64,000 nucleotides of DNA from contig JANXOD010000016.1 of NCBI GenBank assembly GCA_025353765.1, forward strand, positions 124,001 to 188,000, written 5' to 3'. Within the stretch, counting starts at the first letter, position 1. Each line of letters opens with the position of its first letter. This DNA is from Sphingobacteriales bacterium (lineage in GTDB: Bacteria > Bacteroidota > Bacteroidia > Sphingobacteriales > Sphingobacteriaceae). Shown here piece after piece: positions 1 through 8,160 of the stretch. The translations under genes and the position numbers were made by a program. The notes beneath the pieces were generated by a model, which was not told the DNA's origin, searched no databases, and saw only the letters and a program-made list of their open reading frames with translations.

Positions 1-1464
1 GTTAAATTTAAAAAATTATCTGGCGGAGGTTATTTCAAAATCATTAATCAGGGAGTGCCGGCTGCTTTACGTAATCAGGGTTATGAAGAACACGAGATTG
101 AAGCGATAGTTAATTATGCTAAAGGTGCAGCAACTTTACAGGGCGCTCCTCACATCAATTTCGATACTCTTGCGGCGAAGGGTTTCACACAGGATGAACT
201 GGAAAAAATTGATAGATCATTGCTTGCTGCTTTTGAAATCGGTTTTGTATTTAACCAGTGGAGTCTAGGTGAAGATTGCTTAAAGCGTTTAGGTTTTAAA
301 ACGGAGCAATATAATTCTCCAGATTTTAATTTATTGCGTACTATTGGTTTTAACCGTCAGCAAATCGCAGAAGCAAATGAATTTATTTGTGGAACGATGA
401 CTGTAGAAGGTGCTCCATATTTGAAAGAAGAGCATTATCCGATATTTGATTGTGCAAATAAATGCGGCCAGAAAGGTGAACGTTACATTCATGCTCATGG
501 GCATATCAAAATGATGGCGGCAGCACAACCGTTCTTATCAGGAGCTATTTCTAAAACTATTAATCTTCCAAATGAGGCAACGGTTGAAGAGATTAAAGAT
601 TGTTATGAATTATCGTGGAATCTGGCTTTGAAAGCGAATGCCATCTATCGTGATGGTTGTAAATTATCCCAACCCTTATCCACTAAATCTTCTGATAGTA
701 AAGAAGATAAGCTAGATAGTGTTGAAGAAGTTTTAGGCGAAGCGGCGAATGTTAAATTAAGCGATTTAACTGCCGATCAAGTTTTAGAGGCGGCTCGTGC
801 TATTTTAGAACGCTCAACTGATACTAAATTTAAACGCCAGCTTTCATCTGTTGTAGAGCGTAAAAATTTGCCAGGTAAACGTGGCGGTTTCACACAAAAA
901 GCAGCCGTTGGCGGGCAAACTGTATTTGTTCGTACTGGTGAATATGAAGATGGAACTTTGGGCGAGATCTTTATAGATATGCATAAAGAAGGTGCAACTT
1001 TCCGTTCATTAATGAACTGTTTTGCTATTGCAGTATCTGTTGGTTTGCAGTATGGGGTTCCTTTAGAGGAGTTTGTAGATAAGTTTACGTTCACCCGTTT
1101 TGAGCCATCTGGTATGGTAAACGGGCATGATAATATCAAAAGTGCGACTTCTATTGTTGATTATATTTTCAGGATGCTGGGTTATGAGTACTTAAATCGC
1201 ACTGATTTAGTTCATGTTATAACCGAGCAAAAAGCGGTATTGGGTAATCCTCAAATGGCTGATGAAGATGTCAATACCGATGAAAGCAATACGTTTGCAG
1301 AAATTCCCAAAGCTGCATCAAACCTTAAATTAAAACCTGTTTTAGACATTTCCGGTGGTGGACAGTCTGATGCTCCATCATGCAGTAATTGCGGACATAT
1401 TATGGTTCGTTCCGGTACGTGTTATAAATGTTTAAACTGTGGCACACAGGGCGGATGTAGTTAA
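1..1464 (+). CDS. nrdJ: Vitamin B12-dependent ribonucleotide reductase, C-terminal part
   Basis: Class II (adenosylcobalamin-dependent) ribonucleotide reductase makes deoxyribonucleotides for DNA synthesis in the cytoplasm. The frame is already open at base 1, so the GTG near base 55 is internal and the true start lies outside the window; about 487 C-terminal residues are visible. The stretch reading [12 protein letters not shown] and [20 protein letters not shown], followed by [19 protein letters not shown], matches the TSCPD-type region near the C-terminus of NrdJ. The last 30 residues hold paired cysteines in a zinc-ribbon arrangement (CSNC, CYKC, then C...C), as in bacterial NrdJ. A strong hairpin terminator follows directly. 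The identity is firm; the catalytic half cannot be checked here. Confidence 0.93.
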   Translation, partial: VKFKKLSGGGYFKIINQGVPAALRNQGYEEHEIEAIVNYAKGAATLQGAPHINFDTLAAKGFTQDELEKIDRSLLAAFEIGFVFNQWSLGEDCLKRLGFKTEQYNSPDFNLLRTIGFNRQQIAEANEFICGTMTVEGAPYLKEEHYPIFDCANKCGQKGERYIHAHGHIKMMAAAQPFLSGAISKTINLPNEATVEEIKDCYELSWNLALKANAIYRDGCKLSQPLSTKSSDSKEDKLDSVEEVLGEAANVKLSDLTADQVLEAARAILERSTDTKFKRQLSSVVERKNLPGKRGGFTQKAAVGGQTVFVRTGEYEDGTLGEIFIDMHKEGATFRSLMNCFAIAVSVGLQYGVPLEEFVDKFTFTRFEPSGMVNGHDNIKSATSIVDYIFRMLGYEYLNRTDLVHVITEQKAVLGNPQMADEDVNTDESNTFAEIPKAASNLKLKPVLDISGGGQSDAPSCSNCGHIMVRSGTCYKCLNCGTQGGCS

Positions 1465-1493
1465 TGGTATAGAAATATATGTTATTAAAATAA

Positions 1494-1515
1494 AAAAGCA
1501 CCTATTGGTGCTTTT
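1494..1515 (+). terminator. Rho-independent terminator of nrdJ
   Basis: A perfect 9-bp inverted repeat (AAAAGCACC / GGTGCTTTT) encloses a 4-nt loop and begins 29 nt after the nrdJ stop. The A-rich left arm and T-rich right arm suggest it can act in both directions. Confidence 0.8.
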
Positions 1516-1619
1516 AAAAAATGTGATCTTTTGGACGAGGGTCACAAAACACGTTCAAAGTACGAGAACAAAGATGGTCTCATTTGCCATTCTAAGTTAA
1601 AAGTTATGAAAGTGGGATT

Positions 1620-1654
1620 AGCGTTGGACAATCATTATAGTCCAGCGCTTTTTT
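1620..1654 (+). terminator. Second intrinsic terminator, possibly ending a small RNA
   Basis: A 10-bp stem (AGCGTTGGAC with GTCCAGCGCT, one G-T pair) and a 10-nt loop are followed by six T on the plus strand. NrdJ transcription should already have ended at the hairpin 105 nt upstream, and there is no open gene in between. The hairpin may therefore terminate a short non-coding transcript. The rest of 1655-1842 is AT-rich and shows nothing I recognise. Confidence 0.6.
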
Positions 1655-1842
1655 GTTAAAAAAAACATTATTATTGAACAAATCTAAGCGTTTAACTCAT
1701 AAATACTATCTTTCTGTTTCTTTAATTTTTAAACATATTAACATTAAGAGCACAAAAACAATAAAATGAGCAGTATATTATGTTAATAAAAAACTAGCCC
1801 AAGTATATCCCGGTACTTCTATTCTATTAAAATTGATTTAAA

Positions 1843-2130
1843 ATGCTAAAAAAATATATAACACCGTTACCCATCACTTTTATAATATTACTTATTTCCA
1901 GTATTCGTTTATTATTGGGGAAAGATGAAGGAGGATGGGGATTGCTTATTGCGGCTGTTTTAACCGGAACAGCCTTTGTTTTATTGTTGGTCCATTTTAT
2001 ACTATTCTTTTATCTTAGAGAAAAGAGGTTGATTTTATGGATTGTGGAACTGATAATTGTTGCACTCCTTGTACTATATGGCGAATTAAACCATTTAATA
2101 TCATGGAATCATATAATTCCAACTTTCTAA
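1843..2130 (+). CDS. Small three-helix membrane protein, function unknown
   Basis: I do not recognise a family for this 95-residue protein. It has three hydrophobic stretches that look like membrane helices, at about residues 9-26, 33-58 and 64-85, separated by short charged turns (GKDEGG and REKR). That pattern fits a small integral inner-membrane protein. It stands alone between the nrdJ terminator region and the tRNA pair, with no partner on the same strand. No Shine-Dalgarno sequence or promoter box is obvious. The regular hydrophobicity makes it a likely real gene, but no function can be given. Confidence 0.6.
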   Translation: MLKKYITPLPITFIILLISSIRLLLGKDEGGWGLLIAAVLTGTAFVLLLVHFILFFYLREKRLILWIVELIIVALLVLYGELNHLISWNHIIPTF

Positions 2131-2286
2131 TTTTCTTTACCTATACATCTAACAAGGACGTTCTCAGAAGTCTTGAACTCATAATCTGCAAATAATTTTC
2201 CTTTTTGGCAGTAGGATATTTTATGTTACCATTGGCTGTCAGCAGGATAACCTAGCCCCTCCAGCACCTCATACGTTTATAATAAA

Positions 2287-2317
2287 AAGCCCTTACAACT
2301 ATTTGTTGTAAGGGCTT
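2287..2317 (-). terminator. Terminator of the tRNA pair
   Basis: A perfect 13-bp inverted repeat (AAGCCCTTACAAC / GTTGTAAGGGCTT) has a 5-nt loop. On the minus strand the right arm runs into a T-tract, so it terminates the tRNA-Lys/tRNA-Asp transcript that ends just before it. Confidence 0.85.
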
Positions 2318-2332
2318 CTAACTTTAAACCTG

Positions 2333-2406
2333 CGGACCGGACGGGACTCGAACCCGCGACCTCCGCCGTGACAGGGCGGCATTCTAACCAGCTGAACTAC
2401 CGGTCC
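2333..2406 (-). tRNA. tRNA-Asp (anticodon GTC)
   Basis: Read on the minus strand, this folds as a complete cloverleaf. The 7-bp acceptor is GGACCGG/CCGGTCC, the D-stem is GTTC/GAAT, and the anticodon arm is CCGCC-CTGTCAC-GGCGG with anticodon GTC. The T-arm is GCGGG-TTCGAGT-CCCGT, and the discriminator base is G, as usual for tRNA-Asp. The bases after the discriminator read CA then GG, so a full CCA is not encoded. It shares a transcript with the tRNA-Lys gene 66 nt upstream. Confidence 0.97.
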
Positions 2407-2472
2407 GTTTACTTTATTGTATCGCTTTGCAGCGCATTCCTACTGGTGCAGGAAAGATACAAATTTATTATG

Positions 2473-2545
2473 TGATCTGGCTGGGATTCGAACCCAGGAC
2501 CCCAACATTAAAAGTGTTATGCTCTACCAGCTGAGCTACCAAATC
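2473..2545 (-). tRNA. tRNA-Lys (anticodon TTT)
   Basis: On the minus strand the acceptor GATTTGG pairs with CCAGATC (one G-T pair), the D-stem is GCTC/GAGC, and the anticodon arm is TAACA-CTTTTAA-TGTTG with anticodon TTT. The T-arm is CTGGG-TTCGAAT-CCCAG and the discriminator is A. No full CCA is encoded. It is the first gene of a two-tRNA unit with tRNA-Asp. The interval 2546-2724 holds no other recognisable gene. Confidence 0.97.
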
Positions 2546-2724
2546 ATCGTTTTGAGAACTAATTTTAAGATCGTTTTTCTTAAAAGTGAGGCAAATATAC
2601 GGCATTAACCTATACAGTGCAAATAATAAAAATCTTAAATTACTCTAAGCAGTTAACCCGTTCATAGTCAAACTTAAATGCGGCAAAAATAATTAACTCA
2701 TAACCCAATTTGACACCTAAATAC

Positions 2725-3798
2725 TTACGCCATTGATCCTTCTTTCATCTTTTCGGCATTTTCAGCTAATTGTAACTGGTCAATAATCTCCTGTACCTCG
2801 CCATTCATCACATTCGGAAGGTTATAAATAGTTAAACCAATGCGGTGTTCAGTTACTCTGCCCTGAGGATAATTATACGTCCTGATCTTAGCAGAGCGAT
2901 CTCCGGTGGCAACCATAGTTTTACGCTTTTTGGATGTTTCTTCCAGCATTTTAGCATGTTCCAATTCATATACACGACTACGTAATACTGCAAAAGCTTT
3001 ATCAAAATTCTTCAATTGAGATTTCTGATCCTGGCATTGTGCCACAATGCCGGTAGGAAGGTGCGTTAAACGAACCGCAGAATAGGTAGTATTAACTGAT
3101 TGTCCACCCGGGCCCGAAGAACAAAACAGATCTTTACGGACATCATTCATACTAATCTGTACGTCAAATTCATCTGCCTCAGGCAAAACCACCACAGAAG
3201 CCGCAGAAGTATGCACACGGCCAGCCGTTTCCGTATCAGGTACCCGCTGTACACGATGAACGCCCGATTCATATTTCAATTGCCCGTAAGCATCTTCACC
3301 AAACACATTAAATACAACTTCTTTATAACCACCTGCTGTGCCTTCGGTTACATCCACCACTTCCATTTTCCATCCTTTGCGTTCACAATAACGAGTGTAC
3401 ATGCGATACAAATCTCCTGCAAAAAGAGCCGCTTCATCACCACCCGTTCCACCGCGTATTTCAACAATTGCATTCTTAGCATCTTCAGGATCCTGTGGAA
3501 TTAACATTAAACGAATTTTTTCTTCCAGTTCTTCCTGTTTAGGCAGTAATTCATCCAGATCCATCTTTGCCATCTCACGCAACTCATCATCCTTTTCAGT
3601 GGAAAGAAGAGCTTTGTTCGCATCAATATTGCTCATAATGTTCTTGTAAACCTTATACTCTTCCACAATCTTCGTCAGGTCTTTGTATTCCTTATTCAAC
3701 TGTGCAAAGCGCTTCATATCGCTCATGGTATTAGGGTTACTAAGCTCCCGTTCAACCTCTTGCCAGCGTTCTTTAATAAATTCTAATTTCTGTAACAT
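2725..3798 (-). CDS. prfA: Peptide chain release factor 1
   Basis: RF1 recognises UAA and UAG stop codons in the ribosomal A site and triggers release of the finished peptide. The 357-residue protein has the peptidyl-release motif GGQ at residues 231-233, followed by [17 protein letters not shown]. The stop-codon-reading PxT motif is P187-D-T189 in the context [18 protein letters not shown]. PxT marks RF1 rather than RF2, which carries SPF. The length and both motif positions match E. coli RF1 within one or two residues. It is the last gene of a minus-strand run that starts with the LpxH-type gene. The ATG start gives the expected helical N-terminus ([18 protein letters not shown]). Confidence 0.97.
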   Translation of the reverse strand: MLQKLEFIKERWQEVERELSNPNTMSDMKRFAQLNKEYKDLTKIVEEYKVYKNIMSNIDANKALLSTEKDDELREMAKMDLDELLPKQEELEEKIRLMLIPQDPEDAKNAIVEIRGGTGGDEAALFAGDLYRMYTRYCERKGWKMEVVDVTEGTAGGYKEVVFNVFGEDAYGQLKYESGVHRVQRVPDTETAGRVHTSAASVVVLPEADEFDVQISMNDVRKDLFCSSGPGGQSVNTTYSAVRLTHLPTGIVAQCQDQKSQLKNFDKAFAVLRSRVYELEHAKMLEETSKKRKTMVATGDRSAKIRTYNYPQGRVTEHRIGLTIYNLPNVMNGEVQEIIDQLQLAENAEKMKEGSMA

Positions 3799-3920
3799 CT
3801 TTTTATGAAAATCAAATGCAATGCAAAAAACCCGGTGCAGTCCTGCTTTACGCTATACGCACCTACGTAAAAACTTCGGTTGGTAACGCTTAAATCAGGT
3901 TTATTTACGCAGGCCCTTTG

Positions 3921-4727
3921 CTATAAAGCGTACAAAAATACAGCTTTTTCAGTTAATATAGCGAGGATCTTATTGCCTTGCATAGCTTGCTTAATCTGGG
4001 TTTGTAAAGGCAGTGGATATAAAGAGGTGTCGTAATTTTGTATTTGAATCTTCTTAATGGAATTGCCTGATAGATATTGTATCGCATTCCCATTCAGTTG
4101 GAAGTAAGATAAACTATCTGTCAGAATGGTTTTAATGTAAGTTCCAAAGCGGTCAAACTGTAAAACCCCTCCTTGTTTAGCATCATGCAAATACACATAT
4201 TGGTCATCAGTCTGAATTAAATCTGGTTGAAGGTCTTCTCCTGTTTGCTGGTAAATATTCCCCGACTTTAACTCATCAGTAAAGTCATTACTTAATTTAA
4301 GCAATTCCAAATTATTTTGATCAAATACCCAATAACCATTTGTATTGGCAGAGGTTACCAGGGTTATTTGTTTAGAATCATCCTGTAAAAAACTATACCG
4401 ATTAATCTCATTCAAATTATTATTTAAAACTACCACCTGTTGAAATGCAGGATAAAAAAGCAGAATCCGCATCGGGTCCTTTACATCCACTTGGGCCAGT
4501 TTTCCCAAATTCTTATTGCTGTAGTTCCATTTTAGTTTACCGGAAATGTCATATTTTAATAACTCGTTTTTAGGAGTAACCAGGTAGGTATTATCCAGGT
4601 TATCTACTGCAAGTAAAACAGCAGATGTATCAATACGAGCCACCAGTTTTTGTTGGGCAAAAGTTGAAGAAGTTGTCGCCAGAAAAAAAGATATCAGAAG
4701 AAAAAATGGATCCGATCTTTTCATCAT
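3921..4727 (-). CDS. Secreted propeller-like protein, function unknown
   Basis: A 268-residue protein with a clear signal peptide (MKRSDPFFLLISFFLATTS...FAQ, cleavage about residue 25). The body shows repeating short blocks of the kind NTYLVTPKNELLKYDISGKLKWNY and QYVYLHDAKQGGVLQFDRFGTY, like blades of a PQQ/WD-type beta-propeller. I see no catalytic motif. The gene starts 26 nt after the stop of an M48 protease and precedes prfA, so it probably shares their transcript. It is likely periplasmic or surface-exposed and may be a protein-interaction scaffold. The fold is an inference from repeat spacing, and nothing in the sequence names a ligand. Confidence 0.65.
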   Translation of the reverse strand: MMKRSDPFFLLISFFLATTSSTFAQQKLVARIDTSAVLLAVDNLDNTYLVTPKNELLKYDISGKLKWNYSNKNLGKLAQVDVKDPMRILLFYPAFQQVVVLNNNLNEINRYSFLQDDSKQITLVTSANTNGYWVFDQNNLELLKLSNDFTDELKSGNIYQQTGEDLQPDLIQTDDQYVYLHDAKQGGVLQFDRFGTYIKTILTDSLSYFQLNGNAIQYLSGNSIKKIQIQNYDTSLYPLPLQTQIKQAMQGNKILAILTEKAVFLYAL

Positions 4728-4753
4728 TTCAAAATAATCCCTTTGATTTGCGT

Positions 4754-5695
4754 TTACAAACGTTCCAGGTAAGCAATGCGTTGATCAATTGGTGGATGAG
4801 TACTAAATATCTTCTGAAACCAGGATGCGGATGTTGATTCTATTTGCGGATTTTCAATAAACAATTGTGCTATATCTTTCCGTTGTACAGCTTCAATACA
4901 AGAATCTTCGGAGATCTTGCGAAGTGCACTGGCTAAGGCTGTCGGGTTTTTAGTCATTTCTGCCGAGCCGGCATCAGCCATAAATTCCCGCTGACGGGAA
5001 ATAGCAAAACGCATAAGAAGAGAAATAAGATAAGCCAAACCTGCAATTAGCATAATGGCAATGGCTATTCCGCCATTTTTATCTTTGTCGCTACGAAAGC
5101 GGGTTCGCATAGCCATTTGAGCAACAAAAGCAAAAATGCCTACAAATATGATTGAAATGATTAACATTCGTGTATCCCTGTTTTGGATATGAGTGAGTTC
5201 ATGGCCAATAACAGCTTTCAGTTCTTCATCATCCAATTTGTTAATAATTCCCTGTGAAAGTGAAATAGCATAATCTCCTTCTTTAATTCCACTGGCAAAG
5301 GCATTAAGAGAATCGTCATAAATGATATAAATAGAAGGTATTTTTGCCATTCCCTGAGAAATGCAAAGGTTTTCAACCAAATTATATACCCGCTTGTTTT
5401 CCATCCGCTCTAATGGTTTAGACCCCGTGGCCGACATAATCATCCAGTTATGAAACTTAAAAGCAATAAGAAACCAGATGCCAACTATGAGTAAAACAAC
5501 AGGGAAAACGGTTAAAAATGCCATATTAACCGTATCCATGTCAAATGGGTATTCTGACCTTAACGATGATTTATACTGAATCACAAAAACAATGGCCCAA
5601 CACATGGCCGAAAGTAATAGCGGGAAAGCTATTAACAACCAGGTAGAACGAATATTATTTCTCCGAATTTGGGTTTGAAGGCCAATATATTCCAT
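4754..5695 (-). CDS. M48 family membrane zinc metalloprotease (first copy)
   Basis: An HtpX/Ste24-type membrane protease of 313 residues. The zinc motif is H165-ELTH-169 in the context AVIGHELTHIQNRDTR, and the third ligand is likely the Glu of SRQREFMADAG about 75 residues later. Two hydrophobic segments precede the catalytic region (about 21-42 and 60-85), and two follow it (about 180-200 and 210-235). The family degrades or processes damaged membrane proteins. It is a tandem paralogue of the next gene upstream, with the same layout and long identical stretches such as MERMENKRVYNLVENLCISQGMA. A LemA gene heads the group; LemA-M48 neighbourhoods are common in bacteria. Confidence 0.93.
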   Translation of the reverse strand: MEYIGLQTQIRRNNIRSTWLLIAFPLLLSAMCWAIVFVIQYKSSLRSEYPFDMDTVNMAFLTVFPVVLLIVGIWFLIAFKFHNWMIMSATGSKPLERMENKRVYNLVENLCISQGMAKIPSIYIIYDDSLNAFASGIKEGDYAISLSQGIINKLDDEELKAVIGHELTHIQNRDTRMLIISIIFVGIFAFVAQMAMRTRFRSDKDKNGGIAIAIMLIAGLAYLISLLMRFAISRQREFMADAGSAEMTKNPTALASALRKISEDSCIEAVQRKDIAQLFIENPQIESTSASWFQKIFSTHPPIDQRIAYLERL

Positions 5696-5707
5696 TTGAG
5701 TGCTTGC

Positions 5708-6652
5708 TTATAAATGTTCTAAGTACGCAATCCTTTTTTCGATCGGTGGATGGGTGCTAAATAATCTTTGCCATTTAGAAGTTGATTCTTCTGCCGGATT
5801 TTCAATAAATAACTGGGCTACATCTTTACGCTTTACAGCTTCAATGCAACAGTCATTAGAAATTTTTTGAAGTGCAGTAGCTAAAGCATTAGAGTTTTTA
5901 GTCATCTCTACAGAACCGGCATCAGCCATATATTCCCGCTGTCGTGAAATAGCATAACGGATAAGCAATGAAACTAAATAAGCCAGTCCGCTAATTAAAA
6001 TCATACATACAAGCATGATCCATCCTTCACCATCGTCAGAATCTCCTCCTCCCATAGCCGAGCCTCTTAATATCATTTCTGCGATGAAAGCAAAGATTCC
6101 TACAAAAATGATAGAAATAATAAGCGTACGAGTATCACAATTTTGTATATGGGTTAATTCATGAGCAATAACTGCTTTTAACTCTTCATCATCCAGCTTA
6201 TTAATTATACCGGTTGATAATGAGATGGAATAGCTGGATGAGCTAATTCCGCATGCAAAGGCATTTAGAGAATCGTCATCAATAATATATATAGAAGGGA
6301 TGGTTGCCATACCTTGCGAAATACATAGATTTTCTACTAAGTTATATACCCGCTTATTCTCCATCCGCTCCATAGGTTTAGAACTTGTAGCCCTCAATAT
6401 CATTTTTTTATGAAAAAAGGAAGCAATAGTAAACCATAAAATTACTGCTATAATAATAAAAGGAGCTATTTTGAAAAAATGGTAATTAACTATATATAAA
6501 TTAAGGATATTCTGCTTCCCATCTGCAAAGCAATGGACAGCAAAAACCATTAACCAACACATACCCAATAGTAATAGCGGGAAACTGAGTAATAAACCTA
6601 CAGATCGTATATTATTTTTCTGAATCTGGGCTTGAAGTCCAACGTATGCCAT
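5708..6652 (-). CDS. M48 family membrane zinc metalloprotease (second copy)
   Basis: A 314-residue paralogue of the adjacent downstream M48 protease. The zinc motif is H164-ELTH-168 in AVIAHELTHIQNCDTR, with the third ligand in SRQREYMADAGS. Transmembrane segments sit at the same positions as in the other copy. The copies differ most in the first extracytoplasmic loop (here HCFADGKQNILNLYIVNYHF) and in the loop between the last two helices (here MGGGDSDDGEG). This suggests different substrates or partners. The stop lies 12 nt from the start of the first copy, and the start lies 6 nt after lemA, so the three are almost certainly co-transcribed. The tandem pair is a local duplication. Confidence 0.93.
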   Translation of the reverse strand: MAYVGLQAQIQKNNIRSVGLLLSFPLLLLGMCWLMVFAVHCFADGKQNILNLYIVNYHFFKIAPFIIIAVILWFTIASFFHKKMILRATSSKPMERMENKRVYNLVENLCISQGMATIPSIYIIDDDSLNAFACGISSSSYSISLSTGIINKLDDEELKAVIAHELTHIQNCDTRTLIISIIFVGIFAFIAEMILRGSAMGGGDSDDGEGWIMLVCMILISGLAYLVSLLIRYAISRQREYMADAGSVEMTKNSNALATALQKISNDCCIEAVKRKDVAQLFIENPAEESTSKWQRLFSTHPPIEKRIAYLEHL

Positions 6653-6658
6653 GAGGAT

Positions 6659-7222
6659 TTAGAAGCTGATTTTAGGCGCCTGATCCATTACCACCCGATT
6701 TTCCTCACCTACTGTAAACATCGTTTGACGGGTAAAGCCATAACGGGAAGAAATTAATGTATTTGGGAAACGCTCTATGGCAGTATTTAATTCCTGAGTT
6801 GCAGAATTGAAGAAACGACGTGATGCGGCCAGTTTGTTTTCAATATCCGAAATTTCTTCCTGCAATTGCATAAAGTTTTGGTTTGCTTTTAAATCCGGAT
6901 AGGCTTCCATCGTGATTCGTAAACCTTGTAAAGCAGTACTTAATACATTTTCAGCCTGTACTTTACCATCTGTTGTAGTAGCAGCCATAGCACCAGCACG
7001 GGCACGGGTTACTTCTTCTAAAACTGATTTTTCGTGACCTGCATAACCTTTTACTGTTTCTACTAATTGAGGAATAAGATCATGTCGTTGTTTTAACTGA
7101 ACATCAATATCAGCAAAGGCATTTTCACGACGGTTACGTAAACCAACCAGTCCGTTATAAATGCTAACTAACCATAAAATTACCAGAACAACAAAAACAG
7201 CAAATACTATTAAACCTATCAT
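6659..7222 (-). CDS. lemA: LemA family protein
   Basis: LemA-type proteins are small, membrane-anchored, helical proteins of uncertain role. This one has 187 residues. An N-terminal membrane helix lies at about residues 2-24 (IVFAVFVVLVILWLVSIYNG). It is followed by the family signature LVGLRNRRENAFADIDVQLK and QRHDLIPQLVETVKGYAGHE. The C-terminal part has the typical FNSATQELNTAIERFP...FTRQTMF block. It is the first gene of a lemA-M48-M48 cluster with gaps of only 6 and 12 nt. Family neighbours of this kind suggest LemA supports or regulates the membrane proteases, but that is inference from context. Confidence 0.93.
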   Translation of the reverse strand: MIGLIVFAVFVVLVILWLVSIYNGLVGLRNRRENAFADIDVQLKQRHDLIPQLVETVKGYAGHEKSVLEEVTRARAGAMAATTTDGKVQAENVLSTALQGLRITMEAYPDLKANQNFMQLQEEISDIENKLAASRRFFNSATQELNTAIERFPNTLISSRYGFTRQTMFTVGEENRVVMDQAPKISF

Positions 7223-7278
7223 AATTTTTTTAGTTTGATTAATTTACTTTTCATTAAATATCCAGTAAAATTACATTT

Positions 7279-8025
7279 TTATTTCCAATATGTTAACTGC
7301 AATTTTGCGCCATCAAAAACAGCATAAGAATTGTAATTGATCCATTCTCCCAAATTAATATAGCGACTTTTATGGTCTATTTGAATATCTAAAGGAAGAT
7401 GCCGATGACCGAAAATAAGGTAATCATAGTAGTTATATTTTAATATTTCTTTAGAATAAGCTACCAGCCATTCCTGTTCTTCTCCTTTAAATACTTCCTT
7501 TTTATTATTAACTATACGGCTTTCTATCGACCATTTTTTTGCAATTCCTACTCCTAAATTAGGGTGTATTCGTGCAAATAACCATTGACAAAACCGGCTT
7601 CTAAAAAACGATTTTAGAAATTTATATCCGCGATCCCCCGAACCAAGCCCATCACCATGATGAAGATAGAATTTCTTACCATTGCGTTCTAAAATTAGTT
7701 CATCAGACACAATCTCTATGTTTAGTTCTTTTTTGAAATAGTCAAACATCCACATATCGTGGTTGCCTTTAAAGAAAGTGATTTTAATACTGGAATCTGC
7801 CAATTCAGCTAATTTACCCTGCAAGCGAATAAACCCTTTGGGAACAACACTTGCATATTCAAACCAGAAATCAAAAATATCGCCCATTAAATAGATTTCG
7901 GCGGCATCTGTTTTAATGAAATCCAACCAGCGTACTATCCGGTCTTCACGTTCACGACTTGAAGCATGATCCGGAACGCCGAGATGAAAATCGGACGCAA
8001 AATATAATTTATTACCAATGGGCAT
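7279..8025 (-). CDS. lpxH: UDP-2,3-diacylglucosamine diphosphatase (LpxH-type metallophosphoesterase)
   Basis: A calcineurin-like phosphoesterase of 248 residues. It most likely cleaves UDP-2,3-diacylglucosamine to lipid X in lipid A synthesis, at the inner-membrane surface. The metal-binding blocks appear in order: DFHLG, MGDIFDFWFEY, KGNHDMWMFD, YLHHGDGLGSGDRGY and FGHRHLP. The FDFWF segment and the hydrophobic HHGDG...FRSRFCQWLFARIHP region are typical of LpxH and related Bacteroidetes enzymes rather than generic phosphoesterases. A TACTTTTG promoter box with an upstream TTG lies just before the ATG. The gene heads the minus-strand run leading into lemA. Other diacylglucosamine hydrolases of the same superfamily cannot be fully excluded. 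Confidence 0.85.
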   Translation of the reverse strand: MPIGNKLYFASDFHLGVPDHASSREREDRIVRWLDFIKTDAAEIYLMGDIFDFWFEYASVVPKGFIRLQGKLAELADSSIKITFFKGNHDMWMFDYFKKELNIEIVSDELILERNGKKFYLHHGDGLGSGDRGYKFLKSFFRSRFCQWLFARIHPNLGVGIAKKWSIESRIVNNKKEVFKGEEQEWLVAYSKEILKYNYYDYLIFGHRHLPLDIQIDHKSRYINLGEWINYNSYAVFDGAKLQLTYWK

Positions 8026-8029
8026 TTTT

Positions 8030-8060
8030 CAAAAGTACGTAAAGGGAACAGGATTGCCAA
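8030..8060 (-). promoter_or_regulatory. Bacteroidetes-type promoter of lpxH
   Basis: On the minus strand, TTG at 8058-8060 and TACTTTTG at 8030-8037 are separated by 20 nt. This fits the TTTG-N19-21-TAnnTTTG consensus of Bacteroidetes housekeeping promoters. The box ends 5 nt before the ATG, so the leader would be extremely short. Confidence 0.55.
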
Positions 8061-8160
8061 TTCAATAAGCAGCAAGTTGAATGCTCAACCTTATCAATTT
8101 ATTATTGTTATTCTGATTATTATTTGTTTTCCTATTTTTATCCTAAACTAATTTAATGCC

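Noticed and set aside
2417-2608. An open frame across the tRNA-Lys gene
   Set aside because: It overlaps a complete tRNA on the other strand and has no protein-like features.
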